DNA of 46,115 nucleotides from Gemmatimonadota bacterium. Its GTDB lineage: Bacteria > Gemmatimonadota > Gemmatimonadetes > Longimicrobiales > Gaopeijiaceae. Position 1 is the first letter of the stretch, and each line of letters begins with the position of its first letter. Shown here in pieces: positions 1 through 8,051 of the stretch. A model generated the notes under the pieces. The model was not told where the DNA came from. It did no database searches and saw nothing but the letters and a program-made list of their open reading frames with translations. The stretch lies in contig JAOTVL010000009.1 of NCBI GenBank assembly GCA_029863525.1, positions 1-46,115 of the forward strand, written 5' to 3'. The position numbers were made by a program, and so were the translations under genes.

Positions 1-57
1 CTGGGAGATTTCTATGCCGCGTTCGGACGGCGGAAGACCCCATCTATCTGGAACGAC

Positions 58-1422
58 GTGGCTTCACTCATACGAGGGTCCTTTGCGGTGTCGCTGGTCC
101 TGCTATTGGGCTGCGGCCTGATCGATCGGGGAGGCGCGCCGGAGTCCGGAGAGGGGCCTTCGGCCGACACGACCACCGTCACCCCTTCAGCCATCGACAC
201 CCTCCCCGCGCCCTCTACGGACACGGCGGTGTCGATCCAGACCCCGCCCCCGGTCGCAGCGCCGACGCCACAGGCCGTCGATACCCTGGCGGTCTTGGCT
301 GCACGCCTGGACAGTGTCCTCGCCGGACAGCGCGGCTTAGCCCTACGCCTCGACTCGATCGCCTCAGCGGGCCAGGCCGCTTCGCTGCCAACCCCAGCGA
401 CAACGGCGGCACCCGACACGTCGAACGCTCTCGACCAAGGGTCGCAGGTGCTGGGGGAAGCGGGCCGAAGCGTCCAGAGCTTCGGCATCAGGGCGATCAT
501 GTCCGTGATCGTCATCGTGCTCTTCAACCTGTTGATCCGAGGCTCGGTCTGGCTCCTCGACGCGCTATCGGAGCGGAATCCGCGCCGACGGCTCTTCTAC
601 AAGCGTCTGGTCCCGATCGTCCGGATCGTACTGTGGATCTTCGCAGCGTACCTGATCGTGCGCGTGATCTTCCGGATCGACGCCCAAGGAATCTTCGCGG
701 CCGCAGCGGCGATTGGAGTCGCGGTGGGGTTCGCGGCTCAGGACCTGTTGAAGAACCTCTTCGGGGGCATCATTCTCGTCTTCGACCAACCGTTTCAGGT
801 GGGTGACAAGATCTCCGTCGGCAGCACCTATGGGGAGGTCGTGTCGATCGGGCTCCGGTCCACCCGCATCGTCACCCCCGACGACAACCTGGTGAGCGTC
901 CCGAACGCTCAGGTCGTCGACCAGCAGGTCGCGAACGCGAATGCCGGCGAGCTCAACTGCCAGGTGGTGACCGATCTCTACCTGCCCGGGTGGGCGGACG
1001 AGCGGGCGGCGAAGCGAATCGCCTTCGAAGCGGCCGCCGGCTCGAAGTACGTCTATCTCAACAAGCCGATCGTCGTCATGGTGGCGGACGTGTTCAAGGA
1101 GACGTTCCTGACGCGTGTTCGCGTGAAGGCATACGTCCTCGATCCTCGGCTCGAGTTCCTCTTCCAGAGCGACATCACCGAGCGAGCGCGGGCGGGCTTT
1201 CGAGAAGCCGGCCTGTTGAGGCCCGAGCACCAACAGACGTGGCTCGTGGATCAGGCGGGCTTTGGCACGGGCATGTACGCCTCGAGCGCCGCCACCGCGC
1301 CCACCGCGCCCACAACCTCCGATGCGTCCACCACCCCCGCGACCGCCGATACTCCGAGCACGCCAGCGACCGCTGATACGCCCAGCCGCTCGACCTCCGA
1401 CCGTACGGAAGCCGAGCAGTGA
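58..1422 (+). CDS. MscS-family mechanosensitive channel made as a lipoprotein
   Basis: Small-conductance mechanosensitive channel family, a pore that opens under membrane tension. The 454-residue product starts at a GTG and has a lipoprotein-type signal (SLVLLLGC, cysteine near residue 19), followed by a long Pro/Thr/Ala-rich, low-complexity region to about residue 140. Membrane segments lie near 145-167 and 186-205. The pore-lining third segment near 213-243 carries the family signature GVAVGFAAQDLLKNLFGG, followed by the beta domain (QPFQVGDKISVG). The C-terminus is a Thr/Ala/Pro tail with imperfect TPATADTPS repeats. A lipid-anchored N-terminus on an MscS channel is unusual. The reading frame is open to the window edge, so an upstream start is possible. 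Its stop overlaps the next gene's GTG by 4 nt, implying translational coupling. Confidence 0.88.
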   Translation: MASLIRGSFAVSLVLLLGCGLIDRGGAPESGEGPSADTTTVTPSAIDTLPAPSTDTAVSIQTPPPVAAPTPQAVDTLAVLAARLDSVLAGQRGLALRLDSIASAGQAASLPTPATTAAPDTSNALDQGSQVLGEAGRSVQSFGIRAIMSVIVIVLFNLLIRGSVWLLDALSERNPRRRLFYKRLVPIVRIVLWIFAAYLIVRVIFRIDAQGIFAAAAAIGVAVGFAAQDLLKNLFGGIILVFDQPFQVGDKISVGSTYGEVVSIGLRSTRIVTPDDNLVSVPNAQVVDQQVANANAGELNCQVVTDLYLPGWADERAAKRIAFEAAAGSKYVYLNKPIVVMVADVFKETFLTRVRVKAYVLDPRLEFLFQSDITERARAGFREAGLLRPEHQQTWLVDQAGFGTGMYASSAATAPTAPTTSDASTTPATADTPSTPATADTPSRSTSDRTEAEQ

Positions 1423-4400
1423 ACGAGCCGGTGGAGCTCCCCGACCCAACCAGCCTCGTCCATGAGGCCTGCCACGAGCCGTTCCGATCCGCCATTTCGG
1501 CCATCGAGACGCACATCACGGGCGCGGTCGTCGAAGCGTTGCGGCAGGCGGAGACCACGCACACGCGACTCGTGGCGGAAGCGATGCTCGACGGTGAGTC
1601 TCCAGCCGATTGGGAGACCCGAGCCGATCTGCTCGGAAACTACCGCCGCCGCGTCGCGTCGGACGTTCTCGGTCCGATGCGCGCCGCGTTGCGCGAACCG
1701 GGTCCGCTCGTGCGCATCGCCACAGAGCTGTCCTCGGCTCTCGAGGAGGCGAACAACCGAGCGCTCGCGCTTCCACGCGAGGTCGAGTCGACATGGCCCG
1801 AGGGGGCGCTGCAGGCGAGGGATTCGGACAGCGTTGGACGTCGGATCGGAAAGTTCTTCGGCCGCGTCGTCAGCAAGGCACGCAAAGCCGGAGAACCTCG
1901 ATCCGTGCCCGTGCGCGCGGTCGCGCAGCACCATCTCGGCACCTCTGTGACGCCACAGATCGATCGTGCCGCCGCCGAATCGCTCTCGACTTGGGCCGAC
2001 TGGTCGCGCAACATCGAGCTCGCGTGGATCGACTGGGGTGATCGCGCGCTACCCGCCTTGGTTCGCTCCGAGCTCCCCGATCAACCCGATCAACCCGACG
2101 AATCCACCGATCCTGCCGATCTCCCATGGAATGAGATCGGAGAGGCGGCGATCGCCTTCGACAGGACACTCGATGAGCTCGCCGCATCGTGTCCGCTCGA
2201 GGATTTCGCTGCAGAGATGCGGAACCGACTCGAGGTCGCCGCGGCAACACTGGAGTCCGACCTGGGGGTCGCCGGTTCCTTCATCTTCAAGCCCGCGGAT
2301 GACCAGCCCTCCGCGCCGTCGCTCGTCCGTGTCGCTACGATGATGCCACGCCTGGAGAAATGGGACGACGGCGTCGAAAACCGACTGCACGTCTACGAGT
2401 CGCTGCTCGGCATCCTGGCTGGCGCGACCGCGGTCCAGCGGCGCCTCGTGTGGCGGGTCCGCGAGGACCACCTCAGCGGTGCGAAGCGCCTCCCGGATTT
2501 CGCGGTCGCGCTCGAACGCGTGGCCCAAGACTTCTCGTGTCGTGGCACCGACCATGCGACGGCGCGCTCACGACTCCAGAGCCTCGAAGCCGAAGTCCGT
2601 AGCGTCCTCGAGCCGACCGAATCGGCGATCCCTCCGTCCGAAGGGATCGAGAAGACCATTCAGAAGGGATCCGACGCGACGGTCGAAGCCCTCCTGTCGA
2701 TGGTGAAGCAGGCACCCGCGGCGCTGGAGCTTCACGCCGAAGACGGTCGACTTCCGCGCGGAGGACGGAAGATCGAGACGCGCTCGCTCGCGCTGCAGGA
2801 ATTGGCGCGCCAGGCCTTCGACGCCATGCGCATCGAGCGTATCCGCGCGTCGACCGCGAACCTGGTGGGCTCGATCGACGACGTCCGCGCCGATATCGCG
2901 GAGCTCCCGAACGTATTCGACTTCGCCTTCGAGGCCGCCAAGGCCGAGCTCGAGACCGGCGAAAGCGGCGCCCAGGAGCGAGCAGAGGGGTTGGCCAAAG
3001 AGGCTCTGCTCAGCATGGCCGAGTCGCTGCGAAACGCGGAGCGCTCGCTGAACACCGCCGTACGCCGCGCCCAGGCGCGGCTGGCCACTGAGGTGAGTGA
3101 CGGCGCACTCGGTCTCCTGGACCGGGTCGCGGCGGGCCGAATGACGGCCCGACTGCTCGCCGCCCGATCCGGATTCGCGGAGTTGCGGGCGACGCTCAAC
3201 GAGCGGTGGGGCCCACCCGTCGAGGCGGCCACTCACTGGCTCATGGCAAGGCTCAGGTTCATTCAGCGCCTCGCCTCACGCGGGCTTCGCAAAGGCACGG
3301 AGATCGTCGGTACCGGGCCGGCGACGGGTGCCGCGTCTGCCCAGACTCTGCGCATGCTCGCCGATGCGGACGCTATGTTGGCGGACCTTCCGCTCGTCTA
3401 TCAGCGACTGTTCACGCTTCAGCCGCTCAAGGAGCCGTCGCTGCTGGCTGGGCGGACGGGCGAGCTCGCCGACGGCCTCGATCGCTGGAATCGATGGCAG
3501 TCCGAGGACGGGATTCCGCTCATCGTTCGGGGGCGTCCGGGGGCGGGAGTCACGACCTACCTCAACATCCTGGCCGCGAAGATCGCCGAAGACGGAGGGA
3601 ACGTCGTTCAGCTGTCGCTCGACCGGCGAAACGAGAACGAGGCCACGCTCGCGCCGCGACTCGCGAAGGCACTCCGGCTCGAAGCGGTTTCGACACTCGA
3701 TGAGCTGGCCAAGGCGATCTTCGAGGTGCACCCCGACGAACTGCCTGGCGCGGTCTCGATCGACAACCTCGAGCACACGTATCTCCGTGTCCCCGGTGGT
3801 ACCGACCTCGTCGAGCGCTTTCTAACGCTCATGTCGGAAACGGAGCCGCGGGTCTTTTGGATCGCCGGGGTGACGTCCTCGGCATGGCAACTGATCGTGA
3901 CCTCCGAGCCGACGGCGACCTCGCAGGTGGACGTCCTCGAGCTGGCGGAGCTTTCGAATGAAGCCTTGCGAGAGGCGGTGATCCTCCGCCACCGGAGGAG
4001 TGGACTCCCACTTCGGTACGAGGAGCCCGAAGCCGGACGCCGTCTACTTCGGAGACGTCTTCGCCGATTAAGGGACCGCGAGGGGTTCGAGGAGTTGCTC
4101 GCCGACGACTTCTTCGTTCAACTCGAAAAGACGTCGTCGCGCAATCTTCGATTGGCGCTCTTCCAGTGGCTGCGCGCTGCCGATTTCGAGCAGTCCGAAG
4201 GTGTGCTCATGCACCGGCCGGAGCGACCAGACTTTTCGATGCTCGACAATCTGGGGCTCACCCAGAATTTCACCCTCAAGGCCTTCCTGGAGCACCGCAC
4301 GCTTTCCCTGGAAGAGCACGACCGGATCTTCCGCCTCCCCCGTCACGAGAGTTACCAGATCTTCGAGTCGCTTCAAAACCGCCATCTCATCCACCTGGTT

Positions 4401-4523
4401 CCGAAAGACGCCGAGCACCATTCCGGCCGCTCGGAGATCGCGGAGGACCTTCGCTACCGGGTGCGTCCTCTGCTGGTCGGGGCGGTAGGCGCTCACCTAC
4501 GCGGTCGTAACATCGTCCACTAG
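1419..4523 (+). CDS. large helical P-loop NTPase-like protein of unknown function
   Basis: I do not recognise the family. The 1034-residue product starts at a GTG overlapping the MscS stop (GTGA). Residues 1-680 are predicted mostly helical, charged and coiled-coil-like, with an acidic PDQPDQPDEST linker near 225. A nucleotide-binding fold follows: IVRGRPGAGVTTYLN near residue 700 resembles a Walker A loop, but the lysine of GxxxxGK[ST] is a valine (GRPGAGVT). AVSIDNLEHTY near 775 looks like Walker B, and VFWIAGVTSSAW near 815 like a sensor-1 strand. The last 100 residues look like a winged-helix domain, as in STAND/ORC-type ATPases. No membrane segment is evident. Coupling to the channel suggests a cytosolic partner or regulator of it; this is inference. 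Confidence 0.8.
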   Translation: MNEPVELPDPTSLVHEACHEPFRSAISAIETHITGAVVEALRQAETTHTRLVAEAMLDGESPADWETRADLLGNYRRRVASDVLGPMRAALREPGPLVRIATELSSALEEANNRALALPREVESTWPEGALQARDSDSVGRRIGKFFGRVVSKARKAGEPRSVPVRAVAQHHLGTSVTPQIDRAAAESLSTWADWSRNIELAWIDWGDRALPALVRSELPDQPDQPDESTDPADLPWNEIGEAAIAFDRTLDELAASCPLEDFAAEMRNRLEVAAATLESDLGVAGSFIFKPADDQPSAPSLVRVATMMPRLEKWDDGVENRLHVYESLLGILAGATAVQRRLVWRVREDHLSGAKRLPDFAVALERVAQDFSCRGTDHATARSRLQSLEAEVRSVLEPTESAIPPSEGIEKTIQKGSDATVEALLSMVKQAPAALELHAEDGRLPRGGRKIETRSLALQELARQAFDAMRIERIRASTANLVGSIDDVRADIAELPNVFDFAFEAAKAELETGESGAQERAEGLAKEALLSMAESLRNAERSLNTAVRRAQARLATEVSDGALGLLDRVAAGRMTARLLAARSGFAELRATLNERWGPPVEAATHWLMARLRFIQRLASRGLRKGTEIVGTGPATGAASAQTLRMLADADAMLADLPLVYQRLFTLQPLKEPSLLAGRTGELADGLDRWNRWQSEDGIPLIVRGRPGAGVTTYLNILAAKIAEDGGNVVQLSLDRRNENEATLAPRLAKALRLEAVSTLDELAKAIFEVHPDELPGAVSIDNLEHTYLRVPGGTDLVERFLTLMSETEPRVFWIAGVTSSAWQLIVTSEPTATSQVDVLELAELSNEALREAVILRHRRSGLPLRYEEPEAGRRLLRRRLRRLRDREGFEELLADDFFVQLEKTSSRNLRLALFQWLRAADFEQSEGVLMHRPERPDFSMLDNLGLTQNFTLKAFLEHRTLSLEEHDRIFRLPRHESYQIFESLQNRHLIHLVPKDAEHHSGRSEIAEDLRYRVRPLLVGAVGAHLRGRNIVH

Positions 4524-4530
4524 GACGATG
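4511..4530. terminator. inverted repeat with both convergent stop codons in its loop
   Basis: CATCGTCC (4511-4518) pairs perfectly with GGACGATG (4523-4530) around a four-base ACTA loop. The TAG of the plus-strand P-loop gene (4521-4523) and the TAG of the minus-strand DUF432-like gene (4520-4522) both fall in or touch the loop. There is no U-tract on either side, so it is at best a weak bidirectional terminator. Confidence 0.35.
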
Positions 4531-5334
4531 AATCCTGCACGATGCGGATGGGGAAGGCCCCGGTTCCGCTCCCCACGTAGAGCGTCCGATGTGGGAACGG
4601 AAACGTCGCCGGCGTCGACCGGCGTTTCACCGGTGTATCTGACCTCGCTTCCATCCAGTCCACCCTGGTAGCGCACCTCGACCTCATCGGTCCAGACGGC
4701 CTCATCGCTGGCGAATAGCGTCAGGTAGGACACCCTGACCGCGAAGCGATCGACGGGCAATACCTGCTCGGCGTCGTTGATCAACAGCAAAGGACATACA
4801 GCAAGGTGCGGGGCAAAGATGCTGGACGTCACGGCGCGTCGCGCCTTCGTGCCGAGCCAATACCCGAGCTCGCCTTCGGTGAAGGTGCCCCACCAGGTAT
4901 CGGAGAGCACGAGGCTGGGAAGCGACTCGAGCAGCGTGTCGACGCGGCCCTCGGACGTGGCATGGATGCTCGCGGATGCTCGCGAACAGCGGGATACGCA
5001 CGAAGATGCGGGCCCGCCCGGACGGCGGTAGAAAGAACGGCTGCTCCGGAGATACGACGACCGGGCGATCCGGGAGCGCGGGCCGGAGTTCGATGCGGTC
5101 GGTGGCCGGCAACGCCCAGCGCACCCAATCCTCCGCTCCTTCAAAGGCCGTCCCGGTCCCGGTGCGTGCCGCCGGCGCCGCGCTCGCCGAATCCCCTGGC
5201 CCTTCGCCGACGTGCGTCGAGCGCAGCCACAGCTCGTCCGCCGAACGCCGAAGACGCAACCTCAACGTGCCGAGCCCCTGCTCGGCTTCGTCGCCGGGCA
5301 CGAGCGACACCGGACCCCAGATCACCGAGCTCAA
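4520..5334 (-). pseudogene. DUF432-like protein gene with two frame breaks
   Basis: Protein-like sequence runs across three minus-strand frames. The first frame (start TTG 5334, overlapping the CorA stop as TTGA, or GTG 5325) encodes SSVIWGPVSLVPGDEAEQG and RIFVRIPLFASI. The frame then shifts exactly at a 10-bp tandem duplication (4964-4983). Removing one copy joins LFAS to IHATSEGRVDTLL and continues through SDTWWGTFTEGELGYW. Near 4600-4620 the frame changes again, to FPFPHRTLYVGSGTGAFPIR, ending at TAG 4520. The WWG...GELxYxL pattern and the place beside MscS genes recall DUF432 proteins, which I remember as neighbours of mechanosensitive channels, chiefly in archaea. Either the gene is decayed or phase-variable, or the assembly has indel errors. 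Function unknown. Confidence 0.6.
4964..4983. repeat. 10-bp tandem duplication breaking the DUF432-like gene
   Basis: The unit GGATGCTCGC occurs twice in direct succession (4964-4973 and 4974-4983). Ten bases shift the frame by one. Deleting one copy fuses the two flanking protein-like frames perfectly, so this repeat is the direct cause of the first frame break. Confidence 0.85.
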
Positions 5335-6437
5335 AGCCAATCTCTCTTCTTGAAGAACCAGAGCATCCCGACCGCGATCGATGCCATGAAGGCTAGGAGC
5401 GTCGGGTACGCCCATCGTACCGAGAGCTCGGGCATGTACTCGAAGTTCATGCCGTAGAGGCCCGCGAAGAAGGACAGCGGAATGAAGATGGTCGCGATGA
5501 TGGTCAGCACCTTCATGACCTCGTTCATCCGGTTGCTGACGCCCGACATATAAAGGTCCATCGCTCCCGAGAGCACCTCGCGCAGAGTCTCGACCGTGTC
5601 GATCACCTGAACCGCGTGGTCATAGACGTCCCGAAGGTATATTTGGGTCTCCTCCGTGATGTTGGGGATCTCTCCGCGGTACATCGTGCCGAGCGTCTCT
5701 CGCAACGGCCAGATCGCGCGCCGAAGCACGAGAACCTCGCGCCGCAGATGGTGGATGCGGTGCAGGGTCTCGATCGTCGCGCCGTTGAGGACGGACTCCT
5801 CGAGCTCTTCGATCCGATCACCGATCACCTCGAGGATCCGGAAGTAATGGTCTACGATCGTGTCGATGAGCGCGTACGCAAGGTAGTCCGTGCCGCGCGA
5901 GCGGATCTTGCCCCGCCCGTGCCTGATGCGGTCCCGCACCGGTTCGAAAACGTCGCCGTGACGCTCCTGGAATGAGAAGACCCACGTCGGCCCGACGATC
6001 AGGCTGAGCTGCTCCGCGATGACGGAGTCCGTCTCTGAATCGAAGGAGAGCATCTTCAAGACACAGAAGTAGTGGTTCTCGTACTCCTCGACCTTCGGGC
6101 GCTGGGTCGTGGAGAGAACGTCCTCCAAGACGAGCCGATGAATCCCGAAGCGCTCACCGACGGCTTCGACGACCGATACGTCGTGCAACCCGTCGATGTT
6201 GACCCAACTCACCGGCGGGTCGTCGGCCAACGGGAAGCTCTCCTCGATCCGCTCGAGTGTCCGCTCCTCGAGGCTTTCCTTGTCATAGTCGATCAGCTGG
6301 ATCCGGACCGGGTCGGTCGTCCTCTCCCCGGTGTGTACCAGTGTGCCAGGCGCGGATCCGGCCGCCTTGTGCACGCGCTTGACGAGGCGACCGAGTAGCT
6401 TGGGTCTATGCCTTCTGGGGGCGTGCGACTTGGCCAT
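5331..6437 (-). CDS. corA: CorA-type magnesium/cobalt transporter
   Basis: CorA family divalent-cation channel, a homopentamer of the inner membrane that takes up Mg2+ or Co2+. The 368-residue product has the large cytosolic alpha/beta N-domain and the long stalk helix (residues about 60-300). Two C-terminal membrane segments follow, with the signature YGMNFE after the first (SFFAGLYGMNFEYMPEL) and a short basic cytosolic tail KKRDWL. Length and motif order are normal for CorA. Its stop overlaps the likely TTG start of the downstream DUF432-like gene (TTGA), so the two form an operon. It is divergent from the second MscS gene across a roughly 200-bp intergenic region. An Mg2+ or Zn2+ efflux role cannot be excluded. 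Confidence 0.93.
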   Translation of the reverse strand: MAKSHAPRRHRPKLLGRLVKRVHKAAGSAPGTLVHTGERTTDPVRIQLIDYDKESLEERTLERIEESFPLADDPPVSWVNIDGLHDVSVVEAVGERFGIHRLVLEDVLSTTQRPKVEEYENHYFCVLKMLSFDSETDSVIAEQLSLIVGPTWVFSFQERHGDVFEPVRDRIRHGRGKIRSRGTDYLAYALIDTIVDHYFRILEVIGDRIEELEESVLNGATIETLHRIHHLRREVLVLRRAIWPLRETLGTMYRGEIPNITEETQIYLRDVYDHAVQVIDTVETLREVLSGAMDLYMSGVSNRMNEVMKVLTIIATIFIPLSFFAGLYGMNFEYMPELSVRWAYPTLLAFMASIAVGMLWFFKKRDWL

Positions 6438-6638
6438 CGATCGGCTCCGACGAAAGGGATCGAGACTCGAACCACCGTAGGGTCACGATGAGTGGGAAGC
6501 CGTCCGCATGCCAGACCTTCGCAAAGGGCGCGCGGGCCGAACGGTTGCGACCCGGGGCGCGGAGGCGGATCTTCGCCATCCGGGACGCCGGAATCGGCCT
6601 CGCCCCACTTCGCTGCGACAACCCCTCCGCAGACCCTC

Positions 6639-7526
6639 ATGAATCTACAAGAGATCGGGCTCGCCATCCGCGGATGGCTGGACGTGAGGCTCGTCGAGGT
6701 AGGGGGGACGGTCATCACCGGGGCGTCCCTCGTCACCTTCGTCGTCATTATCCTCGCGTCGTTTTGGGTCTCGATCGCGCTCCAAAGGGTCTTGGTCCGG
6801 GTCCTGACGCGTGGTGGCCTCACGCAAGAGGGGACGCAGGCGACGTCCCGTCGCCTGCTCCACTACGCGGTACTGCTGGTCGGTGGAGGCGTGGCGCTGC
6901 AGTCGATCGGAATCAGCCTCGCCACGGTCTTCGCGGCGGGTGCCGTGGCTGCGGTGGCGATCGGATTCGCCCTACAGACCGTGCTCCAGAACTTCGTGTC
7001 GGGTGTGATCCTCCTGGCGGAGCGGTCCATTACGGAGACCGATGTCCTCGAAGTCGAGGGCACGGTCGTCCGGATCGTGAAAATGGGCGCGAGGGCGACG
7101 GTGGCGCGCACCCGCGACGAGGAGGAGTTGATCATCCCGAACTCGATCCTCGTACAGTCCACGGTGAAGAACCTCACGCTCACCGATCAGATGTACCGCA
7201 TCCGGACCCGTGTCGGCGTCTCGTACGGCTCCGACATGCGAAAGGTGGAAGAGGTGCTGACCAATGCCGCCCTCTCCGTGGAGGGTCGCAATCCGGACCG
7301 TGCTCCTCGGGTCTTCTTGTTGGAGTTCGGCGATTCGTCGGTCGTGTGGGAGGTTTCCATCTGGGGCGCCGACCCCTGGGAGGGACCTACCACGCGCTCG
7401 GCGATCAACAAGGCCGTGTGGTTCGCCCTGCAGGACGCCGGAATCACGATCGCGTTCCCCCAGCTCGACGTTCACTTCGACCCGGGCGCCGGCGTGCCGA
7501 GTCGGTCGTCGGCCCTGGGTGCGTAG
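6639..7526 (+). CDS. MscS-family mechanosensitive channel, minimal form
   Basis: Second MscS-type channel, 295 residues, close to the minimal MscS size. An N-terminal amphipathic helix and two membrane segments (ASLVTFVVIILASFWVSIAL near 29-48; LLHYAVLLVGGGVALQSIG near 72-90) precede the pore helix AVAAVAIGFALQTVLQNFVS and the beta domain, which contains IPNSILVQSTVKN. The start ATG 6639 was chosen because the protein-like sequence begins there; the frame stays open upstream but reads as low-complexity. Divergent from CorA. Unlike the 58-1422 channel it has no signal peptide or low-complexity extension, so the two are probably not redundant. Confidence 0.9.
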   Translation: MNLQEIGLAIRGWLDVRLVEVGGTVITGASLVTFVVIILASFWVSIALQRVLVRVLTRGGLTQEGTQATSRRLLHYAVLLVGGGVALQSIGISLATVFAAGAVAAVAIGFALQTVLQNFVSGVILLAERSITETDVLEVEGTVVRIVKMGARATVARTRDEEELIIPNSILVQSTVKNLTLTDQMYRIRTRVGVSYGSDMRKVEEVLTNAALSVEGRNPDRAPRVFLLEFGDSSVVWEVSIWGADPWEGPTTRSAINKAVWFALQDAGITIAFPQLDVHFDPGAGVPSRSSALGA

Positions 7527-7642
7527 AGCCCGTCGACCTTCTCGTGCCCCCTCCCGCCACGCTTGGGGCCGGAAGAACCATCTCGCGGTCCTGGTGTATC
7601 ACCGCCGTTGTGTCCGAAAATCCAGTCCCGGAGATATCACCG

Positions 7643-7924
7643 ATGGCGGAAACCGCACAGGCCCAACTCGGAACCCACGAACGCCGGCTCATGGAAAGTG
7701 AGTCGCGGTGGCTCCAAAAGGCCTTGTTCGCCCTTTCGAAGGCCGAAGACGACCGAGTCAAGCTCGAGGACGCGCTGACCGGGACCCTCCCACCCCTCAA
7801 GGTCGCGATCAAGGGGAAGTCGTTCGACATCGAGACGGTTCGTGAGGCCATGGTCGAAGCGGTCCAGGAGCGAAGCGAATCCCTGCGCTCGACGTTGAAG
7901 AGGGGCAGCGCCGTCAATCGCTGA
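7643..7924 (+). CDS. small charged protein, unknown function
   Basis: 93 residues, soluble and predicted all-helical. It begins MAETAQAQLGTHERRL and contains GTLPPLKVAIKGKSFDIET near the middle. ATG 7643 has GGAG about 9 nt upstream. No signal peptide, metal motif or recognised domain. It lies about 115 bp after the minimal MscS gene on the same strand and ends shortly before a strong terminator hairpin, so it probably closes that transcription unit. The protein-like composition with no competing frame supports a real gene, but I cannot name a family. Confidence 0.6.
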   Translation: MAETAQAQLGTHERRLMESESRWLQKALFALSKAEDDRVKLEDALTGTLPPLKVAIKGKSFDIETVREAMVEAVQERSESLRSTLKRGSAVNR

Positions 7925-7976
7925 CGCGCGGTTGCCGCGACGCTGAGATCCGCCGCACGGTGAGTTCTGCGGCGCG

Positions 7977-8011
7977 AGCCCCCCGAGGACCCGTGGGTCC
8001 GGGGGGCTTTC
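7977..8011 (+). terminator. Rho-independent terminator
   Basis: The stem AGCCCCCCgaGGACC pairs with GGTCCGGGGGGCT around a short GTG-centred loop and runs into a short T-run (CTTTCT). It follows the 93-residue gene and precedes the L-2-hydroxyglutarate oxidase gene, so it separates the two units. Confidence 0.75.
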
Positions 8012-8051
8012 TCGTGCCCAGCCCGTTCGAGTCGACGCCGCGAGGCGCTCG

